Source: Mollicutes bacterium (GTDB lineage Bacteria > Bacillota_I > Bacilli_A > RF39 > UBA660). Taken from it: a DNA stretch of 5,808 nucleotides. The position numbers and the translations under genes were made by a program. Location of the stretch: contig PXDA01000038.1 in NCBI GenBank assembly GCA_003566505.1, positions 1 through 5,808 of the forward strand, written 5' to 3'. This document shows, one piece after another, positions 1 through 5,771 of the stretch; position 1 is the first letter of the stretch; each line of letters starts with the position of its first letter. Under the pieces are notes generated by a model. That model had not been told where the DNA came from. It did not search any database and worked only from the letters and a program-made list of their open reading frames with translations.

Positions 1-3
1 ATT

Positions 4-1161
4 TTGCAAAAATCAATAAGTTGGCATTATTTTTTTCTTGCGGTTATTATTTTTGCAGCATTGCTATTTCTAAAATTTGAAATTGATTACTATCGCATTA
101 TTAGTAATTATTTTTTTTTAATAATAATAATTTATTGGTTAACAAAGGATAACTTACTTAAAATTTTTATTGTTGCTTGTATTGCTTTTGTTTTGATGGC
201 TTTTGCGGAAATTATTCTTTTTGCTTTTTTGCTAGGATTTAAACTAGAAATTGTAGCCTCTTTATGGACCAATGTTGCTATAATAATGATTGCAAGTGGC
301 ATATATTATTGCTTGCGTTCTTATCTACGAAGAATAAATAATTTAAATTTTCACAATAATATTTTGTTATTGTTTTTTGTTAGTATTTTAATAATACTAA
401 TAGCTTTTTTTGTTCATCGCTTATATTTTCAGGCGCCGCTTTGGGGTAATTTGGTTGTTTCTTTGTTGGGATTAATCATGTTGTTAATTTTTTTATTAAT
501 TATTTTTCGGGAGCGGCAAAATTATCAGTGGTTAACTTCGGAATATCAAAAAATTGCGGCTGATCATAGTATTTTCATGCAAAAAGTGCAAGAATATCAA
601 TTGAAGCAACACGATTATTGTAATGAACTTTTGTATTTGCGTGGTTTAGTAAACTGTCCGAAAGAGCAAAAGTTTATTGATAAAAAAATAAAAGGGGCGC
701 AAAAAAACCATCATTTAGAGGAACAAAGTGGTATAAAGGGATTTTTAAAAGAAAAGGTTGCCGAAATGCAAGCCGCCAACATTAAAGTCGTTTTTTGGTG
801 GGATGTTCAAGTTGCATTAGTTAACAATGATCTAGATTTTGTTGCTAAAATTATTCGTGTTTTAGGTAATTTAGTTGATAATGCGCGGGAGGCTAGTTTA
901 AAAAATGCTAACCCGCAAGTAGAAATTTTAGTATGGGAAGAAAAAAACAATATTGGCTTTTCAATAGCCAATAATTATGCTAAAAATGCTAACTTTTGTC
1001 CAATTATGCGGAAAAAATTTACTAAAAAAAGCTTTGGTTTGTATATTGTTCACAATATTGTCAGTAAAGAAAAAGATTGCACATGGCAATCTCGTTTTGG
1101 TAAGCATTTTTTTTATCAAGAATTATTCATTCGGAAAAGGCGGTTCTTCGAGATAAAATAA
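4..1161 (+). CDS. agrC: AgrC-like membrane sensor histidine kinase (5' end uncertain)
   Basis: Probable receptor kinase for the cyclic peptide made by the neighbouring agrBD genes. The N-terminal half (about residues 10-168) is very hydrophobic and reads as about six membrane segments. The cytoplasmic part carries the phospho-acceptor motif KQHDYCNELLYL (His203), the form seen in AgrC/HPK10 kinases, then an ATP-binding domain with N-box NLVDNAREA (Asn289, Asp292, Asn293) and a G-box reduced to KSFGLYIVHNIV (about 342-353). The usual glycine-rich GxGL pattern and the preceding G-STK lid are degenerate here, so ATP handling may be atypical. Lack of a D-box is normal in this family. The reading frame is open to base 1 and the TTG at position 4 has no visible ribosome binding site, so the true start may be upstream. 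The last 12 codons and the stop overlap agrD on the other strand. No response regulator is present in the window. Family assignment is strong; pairing with this AgrD is inferred from position. Confidence 0.92.
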   Translation: MQKSISWHYFFLAVIIFAALLFLKFEIDYYRIISNYFFLIIIIYWLTKDNLLKIFIVACIAFVLMAFAEIILFAFLLGFKLEIVASLWTNVAIIMIASGIYYCLRSYLRRINNLNFHNNILLLFFVSILIILIAFFVHRLYFQAPLWGNLVVSLLGLIMLLIFLLIIFRERQNYQWLTSEYQKIAADHSIFMQKVQEYQLKQHDYCNELLYLRGLVNCPKEQKFIDKKIKGAQKNHHLEEQSGIKGFLKEKVAEMQAANIKVVFWWDVQVALVNNDLDFVAKIIRVLGNLVDNAREASLKNANPQVEILVWEEKNNIGFSIANNYAKNANFCPIMRKKFTKKSFGLYIVHNIVSKEKDCTWQSRFGKHFFYQELFIRKRRFFEIK

Positions 1162-1236
1162 CATACTTGCTTTGCTATTTATTAGTGCTATTTGTTTTGC
1201 AAAAAAACAAAGCAGAGCGATTAAAAAATAATTCAT
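1123..1236 (-). CDS. agrD: AgrD-like cyclic autoinducer pre-peptide (37 aa)
   Basis: Predicted precursor of the quorum-sensing peptide, processed by AgrB and sensed by AgrC. The 37 codons start at an ATG that overlaps the agrB stop by four bases (ATGA) and follow AAAGGAGG with a 4-nt gap. Three parts typical of AgrD are visible: a hydrophobic, membrane-binding leader (about residues 3-19), a short core, and an acidic, proline-rich tail. The core plus tail is SMLFYLEEPPFPNE (Ser24 to Glu37). This matches the family layout of a ring residue, four further residues, then an acidic EP-x-P tail. The ring residue is normally Cys; here Ser24 holds that place, suggesting a lactone ring (SMLFY), as known for Enterococcus GBAP and some staphylococcal AIPs. 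The only Cys (Cys10) is in the leader. The 3' end runs 39 bp into the antisense of the agrC end. Gene identity is well supported by context and tail; exact ring boundaries are inferred. Confidence 0.85.
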   Translation of the reverse strand: MNYFLIALLCFFAKQIALINSKASMLFYLEEPPFPNE

Positions 1237-1763
1237 AATACCTCCTTTCTTTTAAAAAAAATATTTGTTAACAAAAGAGCTTGTAAAAAAGTGGCAGAGA
1301 TTATAAAGTTAGCGAGCGAATATTGATATTTTATTAAAAAGAAATAGAAAATTAAAAGCAAACAAAGTACGGGTTGATAAGGTGCCTTTTTTATTTTGCG
1401 GCGGTTAGCTTCTAGGGGCGCAGTTATTATGTAGTAACTAGCAATGACAAAAAAAGGTAAAAAGTTAGAAATAAAAAAATTTTGCGCGATGAAGGAAGTT
1501 GTAAGAAATATCGATGCTGAAAAAATTGTGCAGGCATGAGGGTTGGTAAAATGTTGGCCGAAAGAAAGAGCTCTTAAGGGAACAAAAAACAATAACAATT
1601 TACAAAGAGGTATAAAAAGATTAAAAAAATAAGCAAGTGTAAATATAATAATAGTTTTTTCAACAAAAATTAATAAGCATTCTACGCCGTATTGTTCTCT
1701 TTTGGTAAATGATTTTTGCTTTTGACAAAAAGCTAATAAATATGATAAAATTTTCTTTCGCAT
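1233..1763 (-). CDS. agrB: AgrB-like membrane peptidase that processes AgrD
   Basis: Integral membrane cysteine endopeptidase that removes the C-terminal tail of the AgrD precursor and helps form the cyclic peptide. The 176 residues are mostly hydrophobic, with a basic N-terminus and about five to six membrane segments. The family catalytic signature is present: Arg64, then FGQHFTNPHAC with His71 and Cys78 seven residues apart, and Ser82 four residues later, the same spacing as His77/Cys84 in Staphylococcus AgrB. The APLEANRRKIKKAP stretch (about 115-128) matches the conserved AP-x-x-x-N region. The ATG start is preceded by AAAAAAAGGA at a suitable distance. The TGA stop overlaps the agrD ATG, implying translational coupling. 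The gene points towards agrC, opposite to the usual co-directional agrBDC order. Identity is confident. Confidence 0.93.
   Translation of the reverse strand: MRKKILSYLLAFCQKQKSFTKREQYGVECLLIFVEKTIIIFTLAYFFNLFIPLCKLLLFFVPLRALSFGQHFTNPHACTIFSASIFLTTSFIAQNFFISNFLPFFVIASYYIITAPLEANRRKIKKAPYQPVLCLLLIFYFFLIKYQYSLANFIISATFLQALLLTNIFFKRKEVL
1241..1248 (-). promoter_or_regulatory. Ribosome binding site of agrD
   Basis: AAAGGAGG on the minus strand lies four bases before the agrD ATG and inside the last agrB codons (Lys-Glu-Val). Such a strong site at this spot supports real translation of the short agrD frame, on top of coupling through the ATGA overlap. Confidence 0.8.
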
Positions 1764-1781
1764 AACATATCCTTTTTTTGA

Positions 1782-1800
1782 TTATAATTGTTAATTATAA
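1782..1800. repeat. 8-bp inverted repeat carrying -10 boxes on both strands
   Basis: TTATAATT (1782-1789) and AATTATAA (1793-1800) are perfect inverted copies around a 3-bp spacer GTT. Each arm contains a TATAAT-type hexamer, so leftward and rightward -10 elements overlap in the same few bases. It could be a regulator operator or simply overlapping promoters in AT-rich DNA. It is all A/T in the arms, has no U-tract and is not a convincing terminator. Confidence 0.5.
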
Positions 1801-1822
1801 AAAGGGAGTAAAAGATGTTTAA
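1794..1822 (-). promoter_or_regulatory. Putative agrBD promoter
   Basis: On the minus strand a perfect TATAAT (plus coordinates 1794-1799) is preceded, with a 17-bp gap, by a weak -35 candidate TTAAAC (1817-1822). The weak -35 sits within one copy of a 21-bp-period direct repeat, which would suit an activator-dependent promoter. A second TATAAT lies at 1781-1786 but has no -35 candidate at the right distance. This is inferred from sequence only. Confidence 0.45.
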
Positions 1823-1886
1823 AATGCTTTTTTTCTGGTTTAAAAGCGAAAATGAAGGTATGTTATTTAGGAAAAATATGTTATAA
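1815..1886 (+). CDS. Possible small ORF, 23 aa, unknown function
   Basis: An ATG preceded by AAAAAGGGAGTAAAAG, a good ribosome binding site with a 6-nt gap, opens a 23-codon frame ending in TAA. The peptide starts MFKMLFFWFK, then an acidic SENEG stretch, then a basic end with MLFRKNML. This gives a short amphipathic or hydrophobic N-terminus and a charged C-terminus. Its stop overlaps the proposed hpf -10 box, and hpf begins 23 nt further on. It might be a leader peptide, a second small secreted or membrane peptide, or a chance frame in AT-rich sequence. No known family is recognised. The ribosome binding site is the main support. Confidence 0.35.
   Translation: MFKMLFFWFKSENEGMLFRKNML
1817..1845. 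repeat. 21-bp-period direct repeat GTTTAAAA (possible regulator site)
   Basis: GTTTAAAA occurs at 1817-1824 and again at 1838-1845, exactly 21 bp apart, two DNA turns. LytTR response regulators such as AgrA bind 9-bp direct repeats with a GTT core and about 12-bp gaps, hence the same period. The flanks of the GTT core here match the LytTR consensus only in part. The left copy overlaps the proposed agrBD -35. The repeat is seen directly; regulator binding is inferred. Confidence 0.4.
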
Positions 1887-1887
1887 T
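1879..1887 (+). promoter_or_regulatory. Extended -10 promoter element for hpf-secA
   Basis: TGTTATAAT is a perfect extended -10 element (TGnTATAAT). It would start RNA about 6-7 bases downstream, just before the hpf ribosome binding site, leaving a leader of roughly 16 nt. No good -35 is visible at 17 bp upstream (TATGTT), which extended -10 promoters can tolerate. Confidence 0.6.
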
Positions 1888-1896
1888 TAAGCCAAG

Positions 1897-1901
1897 AGGA
1901 G
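1897..1901 (+). promoter_or_regulatory. Ribosome binding site that decides the hpf start
   Basis: AGGAG lies eight bases before the ATG at 1910. The in-frame GTG at 1901 overlaps this site and would leave no room for ribosome binding, so ATG 1910 is preferred. Confidence 0.8.
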
Positions 1902-1909
1902 TGAGGAAA

Positions 1910-2440
1910 ATGAATTTTAATTTTTATGGTAAGAATGTAAAATTGACGCCAGCAATAAAAAGTTATGTTGAGGAAAAAATTGGGCGTTTAGATAAATTTT
2001 TGGTAGATGCGGAAAATATTAATGCTAATGTTGTTGTTAGAATTATCCATAATGAGCAAATTGTTGAGGCAACTATTCCAATTAAGGGCGTAATTTTACG
2101 TGCGGAAGAAAGACATGAAGATTTATATGCTGCCATTGATTTGGTTAGTGAAAAATTAGAAAGACAGATTCGTAAAAATAAAACAAGAATAAAAGATAAA
2201 ATAGATTATGAAATGTTACGGAGTTTTAAAGTAGCTTCAGAGGAAACTGAAGAAACGGAAAAAGAAAAAATAGTTAAAAGAAAAAAACTAGAGATGAAAC
2301 CAATGGATGAAGAGGAAGCAATTTTACAAATGGATTTATTAGGACATGATTTTTTTGTTTATCATGATTATAAATTAGATGCTATTTGTGTTTTGTATCG
2401 CCGAAAAGATGGCGATTATGGTTTAATCGTAACAGAATAA
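1910..2440 (+). CDS. hpf: Long-form ribosome hibernation promoting factor (HPF)
   Basis: Binds the 30S decoding region in stationary phase or stress and, through its C-terminal domain, pairs 70S ribosomes into inactive 100S dimers. Residues 1 to about 100 form the S30AE-type domain (start MNFNFYGKNVKLTPAIKSYV, the usual HPF opening). A charged Glu/Lys-rich linker follows (about 108-125). The C-terminal dimerisation domain then includes KPMDEEEAILQMDLLGHDFF and ends in YRRKDGDYGLIVTE. At 176 residues this is the expected length for the long Gram-positive form. ATG 1910 is chosen over an in-frame GTG nine bases upstream because the AGGAG site and the family N-terminus both fit ATG. secA follows after 24 nt with no terminator between them, so the two are probably co-transcribed, a common Firmicutes order. 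Identity is very secure. Confidence 0.97.
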   Translation: MNFNFYGKNVKLTPAIKSYVEEKIGRLDKFLVDAENINANVVVRIIHNEQIVEATIPIKGVILRAEERHEDLYAAIDLVSEKLERQIRKNKTRIKDKIDYEMLRSFKVASEETEETEKEKIVKRKKLEMKPMDEEEAILQMDLLGHDFFVYHDYKLDAICVLYRRKDGDYGLIVTE

Positions 2441-2464
2441 TTTTCGACTGGAAAGGAAGATTGG

Positions 2465-4954
2465 ATGCAGTTTTTAAAGAAAATTTTTGATCATGAATAT
2501 AAGGAATTAGAGCGGTTTCAGCATATCGCCAATGATGTTGTCAAATTAGATACAAAAATGCAAGTCTTAACAGATAAGGAACTATGTGCTAAAACGGATG
2601 AATTTAAAGAAAGATTAGCAAATAGTGAAACACTTGAAGATATTATGGTAGAAGCGTTTGCGGTTGTGCGAGAGGCTGCTTATCGTGTTATTAAAGAAAA
2701 GCCATTTTATGTACAAATTTTAGGTGCGCTAGCACTTCATTATGGTAATATCGCTGAAATGAAAACCGGGGAAGGAAAGACTTTAACTTCTACTTTGCCG
2801 GCATATCTTAATGCTTTAAATGGTAAGGGTGTTCACATTATTACTGTCAACGATTATTTGGCAAGGCGTGATGCGGAATGGATGGGAGCAATTTATCGCT
2901 TTCTTGGCTTAACAGTTGGTGTTAACGCAAGAGAATTATCACCAGTGGAAAAAAGAGAAGTTTATGAATCAGATATTGTTTATTCAACTAATAATGAATT
3001 AGGATTTGATTATCTACGTGATAATATGGTTGTGCGCGCTGAAGATCGTGTGCAACGACCGCTTGAATTTGTTATTATTGATGAGGTTGACTCAGTATTA
3101 ATTGATGAAGCGCGAACACCTTTGATTATTTCGGGCGGTTTTATGAAATCCGCTAATTTATATGTTGAAGCTGATCGTTTTGCAAAAACTTTGAAAAAAG
3201 ATGGCGGTTATATTTATGATGCCAAGATGAAAGCGGTTTCACTTGATGATGATGGCATTGCAAAGGCGGAAAAATATTTTAAACTGGATAATTTATATGA
3301 TATAAAAAATACTAAAATAGTTCATTTTATTAACCAGGCTTTACGTGCTAATTATTCTATGAAACGTGATATTGATTATGTAATTCAGGATAATAAAGTA
3401 GTTATTGTTGATCAATTTACAGGTCGACTTATGCATGGACGAACATATTCAGATGGACTACATCAAGCAATTGAAGCTAAAGAAGGTGTGCCGGTTGGAG
3501 AAGAAACGAAGACTTTAGCAACCATTACTTTTCAAAATTTATTTCGTATGTATCGCAAAATTTCTGGTATGACGGGAACGGCAAAAACAGAGGAAGAAGA
3601 ATTCCGAGAAATTTATAATATGTATGTTATTTGTATTCCTACTAATGAACCGATTATTCGGGTTGATCATGGCGATTTAATTTTTGCTAATCAAGAAGGA
3701 AAATATAAAGCAATAATTAATGAAATAGCAGAACGTTATGAGAAAAAACAACCAGTATTAGTTGGTACAGTGGCGGTAGAAACTAGTGAATTAATTAGTA
3801 ATCGTTTGCAAAAAAGAGGTATACCACATGAAGTTTTAAATGCCAAAAACCATGCTCGGGAAGCAGAAATTATTATCAAAGCTGGTAATAGTGGATCAGT
3901 AACAATTGCTACCAATATGGCTGGTCGTGGGACCGACATTAAATTAACTGATGAAACACGAAAACTTGGTGGTTTGTTTGTTTTAGGTACCGAACGACAT
4001 GAATCTCGACGTATTGACAATCAGTTACGGGGACGTTCTGGTCGTCAAGGTGATCCTGGCGAATCACAATTTTGCGTTTCTTTTGAAGATGATTTGATGG
4101 TACGCTTTGGTACCGAAAGAGCAAAAATGTTGTTGCAACGAGTAGGTTTTACAGATGAAAATTCTTTGCGCAATCCTAGTTTTTCGAAAATGATTGAACA
4201 AGCGCAAAAAAAAGTAGAGGGAAATAACTTTGATATGCGAAAAAATTTATTGCAATTTGATGATGTTGCTAATAAACACCGCTTGATTATTTATGAACGG
4301 CGAAACGAAATTTTAGATAGTGAGTCGATTCATGATACGGTTTTAGGAACCATAATGGATCATATTGATAATTTAATTGCTCATCATAGTGATAATGGTG
4401 AAATTCCGGAAAAGAGTTTACAGGAAGTAATTAATGATGTTAATAATCGTTTATTGAAAAAGAAAATTGATATTGATGCTGTTCGCGGTATGAAAGAAGA
4501 GCAATTGATTGATTATATTTATGAAAAAGTAGTAAAAGAATATGAATCAAAATTAGAAAAAATGCCGCCAGAAGTAGCAAATGAGTTTGAAAAAGCAGTT
4601 TCTTTGCGGGTAATTGATACTTATTGGATGGAACATATTAATACATTATCTCATTTGCGAGAAGGAATTTCTTTACGGGGCTATGCGCAGGAAGATCCTG
4701 TTCGAGCTTATACGCAAGAAGGGTTTACATTATTTGAAAAAATGTTGAATACAATAGATCGCGAAATAACTTCATTCTTATTACGAGCAGAAATTCGTCA
4801 AAATATTGAACGGAAAAAAGTAGTTGATAAAGAGGTTACTAATGAGGGCGAAACTACTCGTGTTGCGCAACCAAAAAAAGTAAATAAAATAGGACGTAAT
4901 GAGCCATGTCCGTGTGATAGTGGTAAAAAATATAAACAATGTTGTGGAAAGTGA
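2465..4954 (+). CDS. secA: Preprotein translocase ATPase SecA
   Basis: Motor ATPase that drives secretory proteins through SecYEG at the cytoplasmic membrane. All main motifs are visible in 829 residues: Walker A MKTGEGKT (99-106), Walker B IIDEVD (204-209) followed by SVLIDEARTP, the preprotein cross-linking region (about 222-360), ISGMTGTAKTEEEEF (about 366-380) at the start of the second motor domain, MAGRGTDIKL (485-494) and the arginine-finger region LRGRSGRQGDPG (521-532). The scaffold and wing region includes TYWMEHI (719-725). The C-terminal SEC-C zinc motif RNEPCPCDSGKKYKQCCG has Cys815, Cys817, Cys826 and Cys827. The usual Gly after CPC is Asp818, a small deviation that leaves the metal ligands intact. 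AAAGGAAGA precedes the ATG at good spacing. The TGA stop overlaps the ribosome binding site of the next gene, which implies an operon. The gene is complete and full length. Confidence 0.99.
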   Translation: MQFLKKIFDHEYKELERFQHIANDVVKLDTKMQVLTDKELCAKTDEFKERLANSETLEDIMVEAFAVVREAAYRVIKEKPFYVQILGALALHYGNIAEMKTGEGKTLTSTLPAYLNALNGKGVHIITVNDYLARRDAEWMGAIYRFLGLTVGVNARELSPVEKREVYESDIVYSTNNELGFDYLRDNMVVRAEDRVQRPLEFVIIDEVDSVLIDEARTPLIISGGFMKSANLYVEADRFAKTLKKDGGYIYDAKMKAVSLDDDGIAKAEKYFKLDNLYDIKNTKIVHFINQALRANYSMKRDIDYVIQDNKVVIVDQFTGRLMHGRTYSDGLHQAIEAKEGVPVGEETKTLATITFQNLFRMYRKISGMTGTAKTEEEEFREIYNMYVICIPTNEPIIRVDHGDLIFANQEGKYKAIINEIAERYEKKQPVLVGTVAVETSELISNRLQKRGIPHEVLNAKNHAREAEIIIKAGNSGSVTIATNMAGRGTDIKLTDETRKLGGLFVLGTERHESRRIDNQLRGRSGRQGDPGESQFCVSFEDDLMVRFGTERAKMLLQRVGFTDENSLRNPSFSKMIEQAQKKVEGNNFDMRKNLLQFDDVANKHRLIIYERRNEILDSESIHDTVLGTIMDHIDNLIAHHSDNGEIPEKSLQEVINDVNNRLLKKKIDIDAVRGMKEEQLIDYIYEKVVKEYESKLEKMPPEVANEFEKAVSLRVIDTYWMEHINTLSHLREGISLRGYAQEDPVRAYTQEGFTLFEKMLNTIDREITSFLLRAEIRQNIERKKVVDKEVTNEGETTRVAQPKKVNKIGRNEPCPCDSGKKYKQCCGK

Positions 4955-4965
4955 GGTGAAGCACA

Positions 4966-5544
4966 ATGGCGAAAAAAAGATTTTATTTTATAATTTTGAT
5001 ATTTGTTGGATTAATGATAAGTGTTCCAATGTTGGCGATGTTTGACAGTAGTAATAAAACAGGGGTTGATGCGATAGAGGCCGCAATTATGGATGAAGAA
5101 ATGCAGTTGCTTTATATTGGAAGTGAATCTTGTCCGTTTTGCGAACAATATGATCCGGTAATTGAAGGATTAGCACAAAGCGAAAATTTTGATTATTTAT
5201 ATATTGATTTAGATGCTTTATCATCAGCGGAAAAAAATCGTTTCTTTGGTTTGTTAGCATCAATTCGTCCTGAAGATAATTTTGGTGTGCCATTAACATT
5301 ACTAGTTGCTAATGGTTCATTAATAGATGAATTAAATGGTTACAATGAGAGAGCGGCATTAAAAGAATTTTTGGTGCGCAATGATTTTATTGCTAACGGC
5401 GATGATTCAGCTAAGCCCAATGAAGAAGAAACAAATATTGAATTAGCGCCAGTGGTTGCTGAAATAGAAGCTGCTTTAGCTAGTCCGGATAAAGAATTTA
5501 TTTTTGTTGGTAGTAAAACATGTCCATTTTGTTCCTGTTGCTGA
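4966..5544 (+). CDS. Membrane-anchored tandem thioredoxin-like protein, truncated by frameshift
   Basis: Predicted thiol-disulfide or thioredoxin-fold protein facing outside the membrane. Residues 5-25 form a signal anchor with no lipobox Cys. The first thioredoxin-like domain (about 35-140) has ESCPFCEQYDPV with Cys56/Cys59, a predicted strand LLYIGS before it, YLYIDLD after it, and a cis-Pro loop FGVPLTLLV (Pro109). This resembles the small CPxC thioredoxin-fold group that includes bacteriocin-transport accessory proteins. A linker (145-160) leads into a second copy, EFIFVGSKTCPFC (Cys186/Cys189), where the frame ends almost at once as SCC-stop. The rest of the second domain continues in the +1 frame to 5758. 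The ribosome binding site GAGGTGA overlaps the secA stop and the ATG follows 11 nt after that stop. The product as encoded would keep one full domain plus a Cys-rich tail CPFCSCC. Substrate is unknown; a role in folding SecA-exported proteins is only a contextual guess. Confidence 0.8.
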   Translation: MAKKRFYFIILIFVGLMISVPMLAMFDSSNKTGVDAIEAAIMDEEMQLLYIGSESCPFCEQYDPVIEGLAQSENFDYLYIDLDALSSAEKNRFFGLLASIRPEDNFGVPLTLLVANGSLIDELNGYNERAALKEFLVRNDFIANGDDSAKPNEEETNIELAPVVAEIEAALASPDKEFIFVGSKTCPFCSCC

Positions 5545-5758
5545 AGAAGTAACGAGCGAATACAATTTGGAATATATTTATGTTGAATTATCTGAATTGG
5601 ACCAACAGTCTTATCTTGCAGTTCAAGATTTAACGAATTTTAGTGGGGTGCCACATTATGTTGTAGTAGCGGAAAATGAGTTAATTATAGAAGCAAGCGG
5701 TTTTCGTGATAAAGATGGTTTAGTAAAATTATTGCAAGATAATAATGTAATTGAATAA
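5533..5758 (+). pseudogene. Frameshifted remainder of the second thioredoxin-like domain
   Basis: In the +1 frame relative to the gene starting at 4966, codons from 5534 read PVAEEVTSEYNLEYIYVELSEL and continue through the cis-Pro loop FSGVPHYVVVAE to the end DNNVIE and a TAA at 5756-5758. This lines up with the first domain (DPVIEGL, YLYIDLDAL, FGVPLTLLV), so it is clearly the rest of the second domain. Compared with domain one, CPFC is followed directly by PV, so four residues (EQYD in domain one) are missing as well as the frame. That fits a net loss of about 11 bases rather than a single-base error. No ribosome binding site gives this piece its own start. It could be a true mutation, a strain-specific lesion, or less likely a recoding site. 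Confidence 0.7.
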
Positions 5759-5763
5759 GGAGG
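5757..5763 (+). promoter_or_regulatory. Ribosome binding site of the next gene
   Basis: AAGGAGG overlaps the TAA at the end of the thioredoxin-like region and lies eight bases before the GTG at 5772. It supports that GTG as a real start and continued co-transcription. Confidence 0.7.
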
Positions 5764-5771
5764 CGAAAAAA

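Noticed and set aside
1168..1214. TGCTTTG...CAAAGCA inverted repeat with a nested TTTGTTTT/AAAACAAA hairpin between agrC and agrB, as a terminator
   Set aside because: The loop is long, the arms are AT-rich, no clear U-tract follows on either strand, and the whole segment is explained as agrD coding sequence.
1859..1884. TATGTTAT repeated at 1859-1866 and 1877-1884 as an operator
   Set aside because: The motif is simple AT-rich sequence, also present at 1762-1769 and 1158-1165 on the minus strand (the latter within agrD coding), and the second copy is largely the hpf extended -10.
1901..1909. GTG at 1901 as the start of hpf
   Set aside because: It overlaps the AGGAG ribosome binding site; ATG 1910 gives ideal spacing and the standard HPF N-terminus.
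3736..4124. Minus-strand open frames within secA
   Set aside because: They lie wholly inside a strongly conserved secA region, have no family features, and are antisense shadows.
5087..5299. Minus-strand frame inside the thioredoxin-like gene
   Set aside because: It is antisense to a clear thioredoxin domain, with no recognisable protein features.
5521..5544. Programmed +1 frameshift at the second CPFC, similar to prfB recoding
   Set aside because: There is no CUU-UGA-C type slip site or Shine-Dalgarno-like stimulator directly before it, and the joined product would still lack four residues after CPFC, so a deletion is the simpler explanation.
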